DNA of 64,000 nt from Penelope pileata (GCA_013396635.1 WBMW01005037.1:1578665-1642664), one strand, 5' to 3'. Shown: positions 35,301-50,300, numbered from the stretch's first letter. Made by a program: numbers and translations. The notes: a model not told the origin generated them from the letters alone.

Positions 35301-38300
35301 CTGAGTTGGGTGGGCAAGGGGAAAAAGCAGCCTTGGGTCACAGCCTGGATGTGAGGATGGGGACAGAGCACCAGGCCAGCAGTGAGCACCCCAGACAGAC
35401 CCTGGTCCCTGCCCAGCATATCCTGCACAGACTGCAGCTGGCTCAGGAGCTGCTCCTTTTTCCTGCGGAGGTCGGCCAGCTTGTCCTTTGCTGTCTGCAG
35501 AGTGCCTTTAATAGCTGCAATTAAAGAAAAAACATAAACACATATTCTGCATGTTGGGTCTCCATCCAGCCCAAAGCCATCACCCTGTGATGGAGCCTCT
35601 CACCCCCGTTGAGTTTTGTCTGCTCTCTCCTCACGGCCTCCTCAAGGTTGCTACTGTTCCTCTTCAGCTCCTTAGAGATGGCCCCAAGATTTTCTGACAT
35701 GACATTCTGTAAAACAAACACATGCTGCGCCTGGGACCAGCCTGGGAGTGTGGAAGAGGAATTCAAGGCTCTGGCCCTGACTGCACACAAAAGCATCCTC
35801 ATTTGAACAACTTCAATGGGATGTGCTGCTGTAATGGGAAGACCTAAACCCCTGAGTCCAGCCCTGACCTCAGCAGTTGCTCCATTCTCCAGCACAAAGT
35901 GCTGCCGTCTCAGAGAGAAGGGGCAGCACAGCACTGTGTGTGGGTGTGAAAAGCTCCTGGGCTGTCAAGGGAATTTCACTTTTGCTCATCTGCACAGCAC
36001 GTACCATCAAAGCCTCGCCAGCTGCCTCATCAGCGTCGTGGGCTGCTCGCTCAGCTTTTCTCACTGCTTCAATGATGCTGGCATAGGCGTTGGAGGCATC
36101 GATCGCCCTCTGGATAAAGCCGTCTTGATTTGTGCCCTGGATAATGCTGTGTTGGAAGACAAAGCTGTGAAGTCCATGCAGACCACTCAGGCTGGGCTGC
36201 TGTCACCAAGGACGAACACCTTCAGGCTCCTTGTATGCTACAGTGCTCAGGAATGTTCACCAAGCTAAAGCCTTGGATTCAACACCCTGCTGCGATGTGG
36301 GGGCTGCGGTGTCCCATCCCCAACCCTGAGAGGTGATGGTTGGGTGGTAGGACCAGGGAGCTGGGTGGGTGCCTCACCTGGACAAGTTTCTTGCCAGCTC
36401 ATCCAGGAGCCGAGCGTGCTCCTCAGCCTGCTCCACGATGGGGATCTTGCTGCTGGCTGGGGAGAACTTCTTGACCCGTTCTGTCAGGGGCAGCTTCGCC
36501 CCATCCAGCAGGGCTGCCAGCTTCTCGTATGCCTGCAAGGACACGTGTCACTCCCATGGGCTGCCCCACTGCGCTCTGCCCACACGAAAGCAACTCTGTC
36601 ACTCACTTCCTTTGCACTCTCCATCTTCTGAAGGAAGTTGGAGACCTGGGCCAGGGAGTCCTCAGCCATCCTCAGGGTTTCCTGCACCAGCCCATACTGC
36701 TTTTGGAGCTCTCGGCTCTTTTGCTAGACACAGAGATACAGAGTTAGGAGTCAATTGGGGTCCTGGCACGTTCCCCCTCACTGCGTGGCAGTGGGGGTTA
36801 TCTGCTGAAGGTCTACCTGACTCTCCTCCAGGTTGTTGCGGTTCAGGCTGTTCAAGTCCTCTGTCTGCCTGGTTTTGTTGACAGCCTCGTTGAGGGCGTC
36901 GCGGAGATCCATCAGCTGGGAGCTGTGCTGCGCCAGCCGGTCCCGGATGCTGCTCACCAGTGCCTGGTTGGACTCCCAGTGGGCATGGAGCTCGTTCTTC
37001 ACCCGGTGCAACACTAGGGGTGGAGGAGGCCAGAAATGTCGTTAACCCTTCTGTGCTTGGCTGTGGAAAACCCTGATTCTGCTCTCACTTTGCAGGTACT
37101 GAGATGTGGCTCTCCTCTCTCCCTTCCTCTTTCAGCCTGGATAACATGGGATCTCATACAACGCTGTCTACAAACCCCCAGTGCTGGTGAGAAGGATGAG
37201 ATCTCTTTCAGAAAGACAGAGCCATGCCTGAAAGCCTCCATACGATGGAGAACCCCTACCTGAAACCCATTCCAGTGCTTGATTACTCCCTTTGCAAAGT
37301 TATTTATTTCTAGTGAGAGAGAGTTTATAATTCCAGCTTCCAGCTGCTGAATTTTTCATCACTGTCTGCTAATCAGAAGCACTCACTTCCTGCAGCTGTC
37401 TGCCTGGCTCTGCAGCCGGGCTCTGCGTGGGAGCAGCACGTGAGCCCCTCTTCCTGCAAGGGATGCCCTGAGGATGGCAGGGCTGCCAGGGGGGTGAGCT
37501 GCCCCTCAATGTTCTGAATAACAGTGCCCTGTCCTGGGGTAATGAAGATGAACAGACACAAAGTAAATTATTCACATCCACATCTGATGCTTGTGCAATA
37601 ATAGCAACTCCTGGTTCCAAGTGTTATCATTTTTGGTCGTCAAACAGAACTGCCCAGCTAGTACCATCTGCTTAAAAATTCCCTTTGAGGGGAAAACAAA
37701 AAAATATAAAGCATAAATGATCCCATTGGAGTGCCACAGAGGACCCTGAAACTACTGTAAAACTTGCTAGGGGCATCTGCTTTAATAACCACGCTCCAAA
37801 CATAACTATGATGTGTAGTGTCTGCATGGGCTCCAGCCCAGGCTGTCAGACCACCACACCGAGCAGGGTGTGCACAGCTCTGCCCCGTGCTGCTGTCCTG
37901 CACTCACACTTCTGGGCCTCCTCGTGCTCGCGCCGTGCCAGCTCCTCCTGGCTGCCCAGGCTCCGCTGCTTCATCTCCCTCAGCATCCTCTCCACCTCCG
38001 CCATCTTCTGCCGAAACTCCTCGGTGGTGGTGGTGCTGGCGTTCGCTGCCCCAACCTCAGCCATCTGCCGCACCAAGTCTGCAGGGAAATGCCCGTTAGC
38101 ATCCTCACCCCCGTCCCTTCGCAGCCCCAAGACCTTCCTTCCCTTACATCACCCTCACCAAAACACAGCCAGCCTTTGTGCAGTGCTCAGGCACCACGAG
38201 ACCACTCAGTATTGCCACATTTCTGTCTCCTGGGCCATTACCAGCAATGCACACTACATCCCAAGCACTTCCCTGTGGTTTTGCCTCCTCCCCTAGATCC

Positions 38301-41300
38301 AGTCGCTCTCTATTTTGCTAAATCTCCCCTAAAACACCAGTTGCATGCTTCGAAATAACATTTGTGCCAGTTTGACATATTTTTTCTAAACATGGTGTTC
38401 AGCCAAACAGCTGAGACTCACAGTAACCTCTGGTCTACCTAAACAGCCACAGGTCAGTGGGGATCTCCATCACATTTGTATTTTCTCTTCTTTTTCCCTT
38501 GGCCCTTTCTAAGTGATGCAGTACTCTGTGCAAAGTGAAAGCGTGGCATTCCCAGCAGGAGAGACCCACAAAGCAGAGACGCTCCACCTACCTCCAATGC
38601 TTTTCTGAATACTTTGGATATTTAGCAGGAGTTGCTCTCCTCTCTGGTAAGTCTCCCTTGTATGCTGCTCTAAGTGGTTTGCTTTTCTGTGAGTCATCGT
38701 CATCTAAAACACAAAGCACTGTGAGCTGGAGTGTAAGCTCGTGTTTAATGTGACCCATCTGCAGCTGGGCTGTCCAAAGCATGGATGTGTGTACACAGAC
38801 ATTTGTCCAGGCAGCTGCCCAAGGGACACACATCATCAAGCAGGCACTTTTCCTGCTCCCCTAGATAAAAAGCAGGCAGGTTATAAATCAAATCAAATTC
38901 TTATCAGTTTGTAAGCTCTCTGAAGACACAAATAGTATTTTTTAGAATGTTTCGACTGCACCTTGCAAAATGTGTTGCTGTACTGAGGCCTCCAAGGACC
39001 ACTACAATAAGATGGGTGTACCCATTTGCTTCCCCCTGCCACAGCACTGATACACCCAGGAAGGACTGGGACATTTACGTTCCTTCTCCATGTGCTAGTT
39101 CTACAGTGACATTTTATTGATTTTATTTTTAGTGGTTAAAGTCGGAGATGCTCCAAAAGCAAGTGCTACATTAAGAGACAACCACCGATATCACGAGATG
39201 TGTAACAGCCCTTCAAGGGAGCAACGCAGGTCCTGTCTGAGTGAGACACCCCAGCACCCACAGCTCAGTGCTGGGCTGTGCAGGAGACCCAGCCTGCCTG
39301 GACTGGGTTCCTCACAGCCTTCAAAGCCTTTCTTTTAGATAAAAGGAGGGAACTTGCTCTGGCAAGGGGAGGAAGATGGAGAAATATCTTACTTTGTGCT
39401 GCAGCGCATTCAAGTCCTGTGTGAGGTCCGTGTTTTCATCCTCCAGCTCGTCAGCCCTTTGCCTGACCTTGCTCATGGCCCTGTGGTACTCACGCAGCTG
39501 GTTCTGGAAAAAAAGAGCTGAAATCAGGCCACCAGGCCAGGAAAAAGAGGCAAAAAGCAGCGTTAGACCTTCCACGCACAGCGACAGTCGCCATGGTGCT
39601 GTTGAGGCTGTGGAGGCGAGCCCAGGCGATGGAGCTGGCGTTGAGGTTCACCAGCTGGCTCTGGATGGAGGGGAAGGACATCTCGATGCTCTGCAGATCC
39701 TCCAGCAGAAGCAGGACACAGCTGTCACACACTGCCGGGGAACGGAGCGGTCAGCAGAGCCTTTTCCAGGGCATCCCTCACCTCCTTCCCCAGGACTGCA
39801 GGACACTGACCTTCACACCTCATGCTGTCCGGGCCGTTTGCCACGGGGATCTCGTAGTTGTGCATGCAGACGTCGCACTGCTTCCCCGTCAGCCCGTTGG
39901 AGCAGGTGCACTCCCCGGTGCGTGGGTCGCAGGAGCCCCCTCTGCACTCACACTCTGCCAAGTCCAATAACAAGGCAATGTCAGTGTCATCAATTTGTGC
40001 TATTGCCATGCTGGAGGGAGAGGAATAAGTGGCTTTATTCCAGCTGTGCGACTGCATCTCTGCTTATTTACATGCATGCTGGGGGCTTCCCTGTGCATTT
40101 TGGCAACATGCACAAGACCCCAAATAACAGTTAGCTGTTTTCCTCCTCCAGCAATTTGACAAGCATATGTGCCACCAAAACCTCATCCCACTCCTCCAGG
40201 CGAGGACCTGACACCTGGAAGCAGGACTCACTTCTGCAGCCCCTCTCGCTGAAGCCCCAGTAGCCTGGGGCACACTGGTGGCAGCGCGAGCCGCTGACGC
40301 CGGGCAGGCAGTGGCACTGTCCTGTCTGAGCATGGCAGCTGCTCCCCACGGCCCCGACATCGCAGTCGCACCTCTGGCAGCCGGAGCATCCCTCGAAGCC
40401 GTAGTACCCCTCCTAGAGAAAAGCAGGTCAGTGTGTGCCCTGTTTATGGTAAACCTGTCCTGCACAGCCCATGATGGATACATGCAAGGAAATGAGGTTT
40501 GCTTCAGTTTCCCATAGGATACCACATCACTGCCCAGGCTGCAGCTGAATGCTGCCTCCGTCACTCAATGCCAGGTCACAAATAGGCTCTCTCTGTGCAT
40601 AGGCAGATCCCACAGATCCACCAGCACTGCTCTGTTCACAGCTGGGGGGCAAACACCCTTGTGCCCCCCAGCACCATGGGGGTACGTGGGCGGCCTCACC
40701 TCGCAGCGGTCACAGTGCTGCCCTGTCACTCCAGCCTTGCAGAAGCACTGGCCAGTTCGTGGATGGCAGGAGTCAGTCCCACAGGGTGAACAGTTGCACT
40801 CTGCCAGGGAAAAACACACCCAGTTATCTGCTGCATTGGAGAGACCTCCCTCAAACCTCCTCACTCCCCACAAGGAATCCCATTTCTCCCTTGTCTATCA
40901 CAGTCACAGCACTGCTCTCCACTTAGATTTGCTCCTGCTGACAGTTATCTCCACACTTGCCCAGGGCAGTCCCTTTGGTGAGCTGCAGGTTGGCTGCGGT
41001 TGCTCAGAGGGAGATGAGCAGTGCTGGGAGTGGGCTGTGCACGTTCAGGGCAGTGCCAGCACTGCTGCTGCAGGAGCTGTTCCAGCCCAGGTGTGGCTTG
41101 GCAGCTTGCAGACGGGTGGATCAGAGGCAGTGGAGTTGTCATGCTGGAGGGCAGGGTTTTTGGAGCTGTTTTCTTTCTTATTATCATCTTTAGAGGCTGC
41201 CTGTCCTGGCATGTGTGTGATGAGCGCACGACTCACCCACACGATGCACAGCCCAGCTCAGGTTGCACAGCCCAGCTCAGGCTCTGGATGTGCCCCCGGT

Positions 41301-44300
41301 TTGTCCACCTCCCCCCAGCGCTTGCTGCTGGCCCCACTCACCTGTGCAGTTCTTGGCAGCCACTGCATCCCCATAGAAGCCAGGGGCACAGAGCTCACAG
41401 CGTGTGCCAGCCGTGTGGTGCATGCAGCCCGTGCAGGCGCCCGTCAGGGAGTCACAGCTGCTGAACAGCATGTTGGGATCCGTGTTCCCACTGCAGTCAC
41501 AGGGCTGGCACGAGCTGCCGATCACCAAGGGGTTGCCGTAGTATCCCGGGGCACACCTGGAGACATACAGCAAGTTAAAGCACAGCCTGGCATGGGGGGA
41601 TCCCCAGAGCCTGCAGCACGCGTGGGGCTTGAGTAATTATAGCAGTGGGGGCATCCAACATTTGGAACTGATCTCAAAGCACTGTGTTTTGCCTTATGAT
41701 ACCCCAGAAAGGTGCCTTTATCCCAGAGTGCAAGTCAAGGCAAAGCACAACAAAGCAACACAACCACAGTAACAAAACATATCAGCAGTGGAGACAGCAA
41801 CGGGGTACATGCAGGCTGAAAGGGGCTGAAAGAAATCCTGCTAGAGCAAAGCACACTGAAGGCCAAGGCAGCCATTTGCTATGCCTGTATCTCCTAGAAC
41901 AACTTCTCTTCTGCCACAGCAGTGGTTGCATGGGACCAGCATGTGGCTGTGGCCCACGAAAGGTGGGTGCCACCCCCCTTACCTCTCGCAGTTGGGTCCA
42001 GCATAGCCGGGCTTGCAGAGGCACTGCATGCTGGAGCCCTTGTGCACACAACCGATGGCAAAACTGAAACGACAAAATGGGAAAGGGTGCAGCCCCCTCC
42101 CTGCCATGGTGCCAGGGAGCTGACCACCTGCTGGGAGTGGTACCATGGGTAAGGCTGCCGTTGGGACATCCCCAGGGCCAAAGCTGTGCTCTGCTGTGGG
42201 ACAGCCTAGTTCCCAGCAGTCAAACAGTGGGGACAACCCCATTCAAGGGTGCTCACTTGTTGGAGGCAACGGAGAGGGGACACGGACATCCAACGCACTG
42301 CAGGGTCCCTTCAGCATTGTGGCTGCTCACGTAGCCGTCCTTGCACTGCTCGCAGTGGTCTCCCTCCGTGTTGTGCTGGCAGTTCTGCAAGGACAAGGTG
42401 TGCTGTGGGCTCAGCAGCTGGCACAGACCGCTCCCCACCAGGGATCTGCACGCTGCAGTCCCTCCTCTTTCCCATAACTGTTTTTCATCTGACCCCAAGT
42501 GGGACTACCAAAATGCATGTCAAAATGGCACATGCAGCTGAAGCTCTAATTCAAGTATGGCCCAGTTTGCGTGCAAAGAGCTTTTTAAATCCCATGCTAC
42601 AGACTCCAAACTCCAGCTTTCCAACTCCAACACTGTGCTGTTTCACTCTTTACTTACGAGACATATCCCAGACCCTGGCAGGCACTGATCCGAGTGGCCA
42701 TTGCAATGACATGGGATGCATTTTCCCAAAAATAGCCCCTTGGTGTCCCTGTAGTAACCTGGAGCACATTCCTGAGAAGAGAGGAGAAGACAGAGATGTG
42801 CAAAACAGCTCAAAACATTCATGCAAAGCAAACAGAGTGCTCGAGTTTCCATGACAGAATTCCCACAGGATTGTATTGATGGAGAAGAGATTAAAAGCAA
42901 CAATGAAGATTTTTCAGTGCAGCTCTTTCCTATTCCTCATCAGTAAGAGATAGTTGGCCAGGCAGAAGGATCTACTCCAAGGTACTGCATTAACTTGATT
43001 TTGGTCTTCAACACCTCTCTGCCTAGAGAAGTGTATCCTCTTGCCCCTACCTGGCAGGAGTCACCCTGGTAGTTAGCAGGGCAAAAGCACAACTCCACAT
43101 TGCTGGCACGGGTGCCTGTAGCCGTATCCGTCGCAATCTCCAGGACCACGCGGCGCAGGGACACGGATGAGGAGAGCTGGGAGAAGAGTGCCCGGATCTG
43201 CAGCTGCTCCAGGTTTGCCAGCACCATCATGAGCTCCTCTCTGGACACGGGGTTGTGTGTCTCTGTGTGCCTGAAGTTACCCTAGTGGAGAAAGACCTGA
43301 CATTACTAGCAGAAAGCACAAGCCCTCACTTTGTTCCAGGCACCAGGCATCCAGCCCAACCTTCACATCCCTTTGCACAGGTAGAGGATCTTCAAAGCCA
43401 GTTCTGCTGCAATAAGCAGCACCAAGAATACTGAGCTCAGAGCAATTCTCTCTCTGCCTACACACTGGTCTGTTCTTTCCAGTAGCATCTGAGCACTATG
43501 TTCACTTTGGTGCACAAACTCACCTCCACCAGCTGCAGCTGGCCTTCATGTACCTCCCCCGGGGATGGGTAGGAGCCTTCCAGAAACATGATGCTCATCT
43601 GATTGCCCTGGGAAAAGCAAGGAAGGTGTCAGTCCCCACCTCATCCCGCTCACGTTAGCAGGAGGCATCAGCCAATTTCTCAGGCAGCACCTTCAGGATC
43701 ACGTCTGGGCGGGACTCCATGGGAATGAACACGTCCCCTCTCCGCGGGTCGGAGTGAAGCTCATAGCGCAGGTGGCCACCATAGGAGGAAACCTGAGGGA
43801 GAGCCAAGTTGTATCTATTGCTCCCTGTGACCTCAGCCAGAACTGTCTGTGCTCAATCACAAAGCAAGCAATGCCCAGTGGGGCCAGGGAAGTGCAGGGC
43901 TGCTGGTCCAGCAGCCACTGTGCCCTTACCCGGTCCCCGAGGTAGGAGCTGGGTGCGACCCAGTAGAGCTCCTGGTAGGCATCTGGGAGGTTCTTGAGCT
44001 CAGCATGGAGCAGCTGCTCCCGCAGGCTCAGGGTTGTCGGCACCTCCTGGCGGTCGCTGCTCAGCAAGAGCCATCCGTTCATGTCGATGAACTGTGGGGA
44101 AGATAAAGTGTACACATTTCCAGGGAGCCCTCAGTGTGCCCTGGTGGAGTTGCAGAAGGTATTTGGATGCTGATGCTTCAGAAGAGCCATTCTCAGCACA
44201 GCTGAAAACATGCCAACAGGGCCACAGCCTCACATATGCCATGACTTTCCACCTTATGAAAGCCCAGAGACCGAGAAAAGGGGCTGACGGTGGGAGATGG

Positions 44301-47300
44301 GCATAGCAAGACAGGGGTAACTCCTCACAGCGTATCTCCCAGAAGGGTAAGACTGGTGCAGGATGGAGACCCAAGGGCAGGCAGGAGCACAGCCGGCCTG
44401 CTGGTCCCCTCACCTCAGCTCGGTACTTTGCAGCACTGCGGCAGCGATCGGTTGCTCCAAAGCAGAAACACTTGGTGCACCCCTTGGGGTTGCTGGCATC
44501 CAGAGAAAATGTCCCCAGACGGCACTGGTCGCACCTCGGGCCCTCCACGTTTTCCTGGAAGACAAGCACAGCTCAGCAGTGCCAGCGGCTCCTTGCTGGG
44601 CCTTAGCAGAGGGCAGAGATGGCTCTATGAGCAATCAAAGCTTAATGAGGTTCATCATTGCTGGAAGACAATTAAGCAGTTTCCAAACAGGCTTGCCAGC
44701 ACAGCACCCACCAGATATTGACTTCCCTTGGACAAAGCAGCAGGAGCAAGTGGCTGAGCAGCAGTTTGAGTTACTCTGCTCACACGGGAGCAGGAGTCAG
44801 TGGGCTAAAAGCTTTACCTGCATCACGCTCTGACACAGGGCTGGGTTCAGAGTGCCTGACTGCCCTGGGACAGCCTGGTGAATGAGCTCTGGCAGCCAGC
44901 AGAGATGGGGAGAAGCCTTTCAGGGCGTTCTGAACCCCACAATCTGTGGGGCACCCGCAGCCCCCAGGCTAACCAGTTGTATGGGCACAGCATAGAGATC
45001 TGAGCTGAGCTGAAGTGCATCATGTGAAGGGGCTGGAGGACTGACCTTGCAGTGACACTGCCCCGTCACCGGGTCACACACGCTCGCTTCGGTGCCATCC
45101 GGGTGGCAGTCACAGCGCTGGCAGCTGGGGTACTGGTAGTAGCCAGGAGCACACAGGTCACACTGGCGCCCAATGATATTGGGCTTGCACCTGGGCACAA
45201 CAAAAGAGAAGCAGCATTACAAACCTCTGCCTTGTGCTGTTGCATTTTCAGAGCTTCATCCATGCAGTCAGGGACACAGTGCTGACAAGGATTTCCCTAT
45301 CCTGCATGCTTCCTCCCCTCAGACTGCCAATGTGCCGCTCCAGCAGGGACCAGAGCTGCTGCCAGCTGTGCCCTGCGCAGGGATGGGTCCCCACCTGCAC
45401 TGCCCGCTGTCCACGTCGCAGCCAGGCTCTGTCAGCTCCTGTACACCCGGCCGAGAGCAATTGCAGTCCTCGCAGCCGATGAGAGGATGGCAGCCAAAGG
45501 TCTGGGGCTCGCAGACGATGCACTCCGGTTTCAGGGTGTGCGGAGGGCAGATGCACTGCCCCGTCACCTCGTCACAGAGACGTGTCCCACAGTCACAGGC
45601 TGCAAGAGGCAGAAAGGGGCTGCGTTAGGGAGAGCAACACCCAAGGAAAGCACAGCACAATGGAGGCAGCAGCTCTGCAGGGAGCTGGGCTGCTTTCCCG
45701 GAGCTGCTTCAGGGCTGGAAAATGCAACCAATTTCCAAATCTGCCTTGGCCCCATAAGAGCCAAAATGCCCAGCACTGAAGCAGGCAGGAGATGGGACAA
45801 CTTACGCCTGCAGTTGGGGAAGCCCCAGTACCCAGTGGCACAGCGGGAGCACTCTCGCCCGATGACGTTGGACTTGCAGGGACATTGCCCACCGAAGGGC
45901 TCACACTGGCTGCCCCGGGCCCCGGCCTCGTGGCACTGGCAGGGCTGTGCCCCGTTGTTGTAGAAGAGGGACAGCGAGATGGCAGAGTCACGGCAAAACC
46001 TCGACGATGTGCTGGGGCTGCAGGGGAAGGCAGAGAAATCACCATGCAGCCTCCCCACCACCCCAAAATCCAGCAGGAGCTCCTGCTAAATTGGTGGCAT
46101 GGAGAGCACCGTGACACTGAGATCCCCCAAACATCCGTGGGTTTGATCATTAGATAAGGAAAGCATTAAGCAGAGCCCTCCCCACAATCCCTGCAAAGGG
46201 AACAGGATTTTGCTCCCTGATGAGCATGCACCCCCATACAGCACAGCAGCCATCCAAAGCCAGGGGTCTCACTTGATGTAGAAGCCGTTAATGCCGCAGC
46301 TGCTGATGAAGTCATAGGACTTGTCCAGGGGTTCCTCCTGCAGGTACTGAGAGCTGTAGCTGTCCTCTGGCACCACCAGGATGTAATCCTGCAACAAGGA
46401 CCAGACGGGAGCATTGGCTGTGCTTCAGCACAGAGCAGGCACCCACTGACTTCTTACACTCTCAGACATGAAGACACCTGGGTTCCTGTCCTGCCTTTCA
46501 GCTTTTTACCCAGATGTTGGTCAATAGTCCTGTTGCCTGAGGATAACAAGGGCTGTCTCCTTGCATTATCAGACCTGCCTGGAGAAACAGTGCTATGCAG
46601 GTGCAAAATATTGCTGGGGTAGGAAGGTGGCTTGTTCTGGATTATCACAAGCTACGTATGCCAAACAACAGCTTCAGTTTCTACCTTGCTTTGGTGTCAA
46701 AACCAAGCAGTGAGGGATAACTGTCATACACAGATTCTGCTTCTGTGGATCCTGCCCTCAATTCTACAGTGTTACGTTGAAGACTGCAACTTTCTAAAGT
46801 AGTTCAGATACTGAGTGACGGTGGGAAAGGTTTTTATGGTGGCACAGCCACAAAAACGCCCAGGGATAAACCCCAGCCCTGCTGGAGACACGTGGCTGGA
46901 GCCTGGTCCAGCATGGCCCAGGAGCTGCCCAGAGAGATGCTCACCAACCACAGCTGCTTGCCCTCCGGCACTCGAACAACCACCATCAGATCATTGTCAG
47001 TAACATCCAGGATGATCTGGTCCTCAGCAACTACCAGGCTCCGGCACCCATAGCCATGTGGGCAGAAAGTAGCATTGGTCTGACCTGAAAAAACAACAAA
47101 CCTGGTCCCATGTTTCCCTTGCAGTCCCCTTCATACCCTCCCAGTTTCAAAGAGATGAGTCAGTTTTGCTTCACATTTGCACTCCTTGGAGAGCCTGCAG
47201 TTATCCTCGAGAACAAAAAACTTCCTGGGACCCCTATTTCAGGGCTTCTGCTCACCAGCAGCTTTCCCCAGGACCCTGCCCGTCTCACCTTGCCAGATGC

Positions 47301-50300
47301 GCCCGCCGCTGATCAACACTTCTACAGGGAAGGTGGGATGGTTGGGCTGGTAGTAGTGCAGGACGAAAGCGTAGCGTCCCAGGTTCTGAATCCGGCTGTT
47401 AAACACAACAGCAGCCTGGCCCCAAACACAAGAGCAGAGAGTCAAAAACACACATCTGTGGGTTTTGTTGTGGTTTTATTATTATTATTGCACAGATTTG
47501 TGCTCCTATTGCCCAACTGTCAGGTAACAGACTTGGTGAATCCACCTCCCAACTCTCCGCGCTCCTCCCTTAATGGTACCACCTGCAGAGCTGTTCCACG
47601 GAGCCCAGAGAACCAAGCAGGGTAGGATGCAGGTAAGACAGAAGAGCCCATGGGAATTACAGCTTCAGGGACAAGGTTAAAATCCTGATTAAATTCTGAA
47701 AATGCTAGTTGCTAAATTATTAAGGCTACTGACTAAAGAAGGAAAAATCCAGCCCCCCCCCCCCATGCCAATGCTGCTACCTGTGGAGGCTGCAGGAGGA
47801 TGAGCTCCGTGGTGGGGTCCATCGCTGTGGGAGGCCGAGGTCCAGGCTCCAGGGGGACCCCAGCTGGAGCCACGTGGACGGCCTGAGCCAGGGGGACATC
47901 GGGGGCGACGGGCAGAGCCTGCCCCTCCTCCAGAACTACTGACTGGGAAAGCTTTAGGAACCTTGAGGGGATGCAGGAGCTGCTGCAAGAGAAGACGATG
48001 GGATGTAAAGAGAGAGGCTCTGCGGATTGTGGCAGGGAAAACAAGCCCTGTAGCACGTCACAGATGATGTATGCCTGCTCTTTACCAAGACCTGTGGCTC
48101 AGGGACACAGGCTCAGCCTGAAGGACAGAAACCTTGCAGAGGCTAATTCCTGAGCAGGTATTTATTCAGAACTATGTCAAGAATTTGGATACAGAGAGTT
48201 CCTTTTGCTACATGTGAGCAAGGACAGGAAAGCCAATTCATGGTGACAGTTGAATATCTGCCACAAGAGGCAGTGGGGAGTTTCGGGAAAGGAGCAGCAG
48301 CATAAAGGACTTCCAGCCCTCACCCCATCACTGCCTGCTTGGTGGACATGGGCAAGGTGCTTCACCTCAGCCTTCTCCTGGGTCAAAAACTTAAGAGGCT
48401 CCAAAGCTGAGGGAAGTGGGGGAAGCAATTGTTTTTGGTTACAGCCACATTCACACTAAAATCCTGAGGGACCTGAGACTCTCTTACCTATTGGATGAGA
48501 ACGTGCCATGGACACTGATGCAATGCACCTTCGGCTCAACGAACTCCATGGTGAACTGTGCAGCAGGAACGAGGTACACTTTGTGCTGCCATGCATGGAA
48601 AAGAAAAAAACAGTTACACAACAGCCTCTGGGAGCCTACAGAAGCTTTAAGTCCACCATCAGGCACTAAACACTGTCATCAGACACTGGCTAATGCAGGG
48701 CACATCCCCATTTGCTGCCCCTTCTTCCTTGGTACGAGCCCTAAGTTGTTTAGGAGTTCCATGAGATTTATTTACGGGGTTCTTCTATCCTCAGCTAAAC
48801 AACCATGAATGCCTCCAGGTAAAATGGGGAAGTGCACTGTCACATTGCTGCAGATCTCTCTTCACAAAGAACAGCTTTTCAGCATCTTCTCCCAAACCCA
48901 AGTCCCACAATTTATTTCAAAACTGCTGAACACACTCTCCACCTTGGGCTGCTTGTAACATGGATGGAGATCCAGCATCCAGTCCAGCCAGGAGCAGAAA
49001 GCAGGGACTGCTCCTTCCTCTCCTCCTTGCAACCTGTGTGCAGAGCTGTGCTCACAGGGAGCCTTACCAGGAAGAAGTCAGCCAGGTCAGCGATGAACCG
49101 AATCGTGGCCTCCGAGGTAAGCTCAAAAGTTGCCAAGCGGCTCTGGGAATCTACAGCAATCCCTCGACAAAGGAAACTGTGAGACAAACACAGAGTTTGA
49201 GGCCAGCCTTGAGCAGGGTCATGACACATTTCTTGTCTTGCCAGCTATACATCCTGGGGGTATTTACACAAAGTCTCTGTAAATCTTTTGATGCCTTTTC
49301 TGGCAAGTCATGAGAGTGAAGCTTTTCAAGGACACCCCAGACGTTTGTTTCCTATGACAAAGGTTGCAGTTTGAAGTCAGACACTTTTGTAGTAAGGGGC
49401 AGGGTTTGACCTTCACCAACAGCTCCAATAAACTTGGCCTGGAGGCCATTCTCTAGATCAGGGTCCCCAGCAATGCACCCAGCTGTACACGGGAGCGATG
49501 GACCTCTTGGCAGAGGCATTACAGGACCATGGTGGCACAGGCAATGTGCCAGGGATGCTATGCAGTTTCCAGGGACAGCCAGTCAGCAAAATCCATATCC
49601 AGCTAGAATGAGTTTGGACACATGCAGCAGAAAAAGCTCAGCTGAGGGAGTCTGCCCTTGCCATGTCACAGGAGGACTGAACTTCTCTTGGAGCTGACCA
49701 TACCTGTAGACACATGGGTAGAAGGTGAACGTGCCCTGCTGCATGGCTAACTGCGGCGAGCTGATGGCAATGCCCACCGTCTGCAAAGCGTTGGTGTTGG
49801 CGTACTCCACCACCAACACATATTTTCCAGGCTGGGCAATAGGCAGTGACATTTGGACTTCCACCTGGAGAACAAAGACACAGCTGGAGGGGCTCTCCTG
49901 TCTCACTCCCCATAGTGAGTGCACGCAGGATGCCCGTGCTACAAAGCGGCTCCTCTGCAGCAAGCCCACGCACTTCCTAGAGTCTGCACCCCTCTGCTGT
50001 TCGCACCTCTTATGGAGATACACAATGGCACTCATTTGTGGCATTTCAAGCAACTATGAATTAAAAGGTTTTCACAGCTCTGGTCCTCAAATCAATACCC
50101 CCTTGTCTCTGTGCAGCAGTTATTGCTGAACAAATCAGGGCAGAATGAGCCATACTCAAAGGCACGTGTGACTTGTTTGCTTGGGGTGATTTGTTTCAGC
50201 CTTACACCTTGAGGTTTGTCTTTCTCTGTTCAGCTGTCTGCAGAGTATCTGCAGAATGCTCTGTGGGTACAAGCCAGGACTGCAGGGGACTGAGAGTATG

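Larger units (their letters stand above)
34721..39731 (-). other. LAMA5: LAMA5 laminin coiled-coil region (domains II and I)
   Basis: Twelve exons: 39580-39731, 39393-39503, 38592-38703, 37908-38078, 36817-37013, 36607-36723, 36378-36532, 36005-36146, 35604-35706, 35401-35514, 35101-35280, 34721-34863. They encode about 566 residues rich in Glu, Lys, Gln and Leu heptads. The region opens with CDSCVLLLLEDL, the cysteine pair that links the three chains at the start of the coiled coil, and ends NIVRIRQLITQARNAASK just before LG1. It winds with beta and gamma chains to form the long arm. Confidence 0.92.

Noticed and set aside
40659..41636. 325-codon open frame on the + strand
   Set aside because: It runs antisense across LAMA5 LE exons and introns; the length reflects GC-rich, low-stop sequence. 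No start or splice context.
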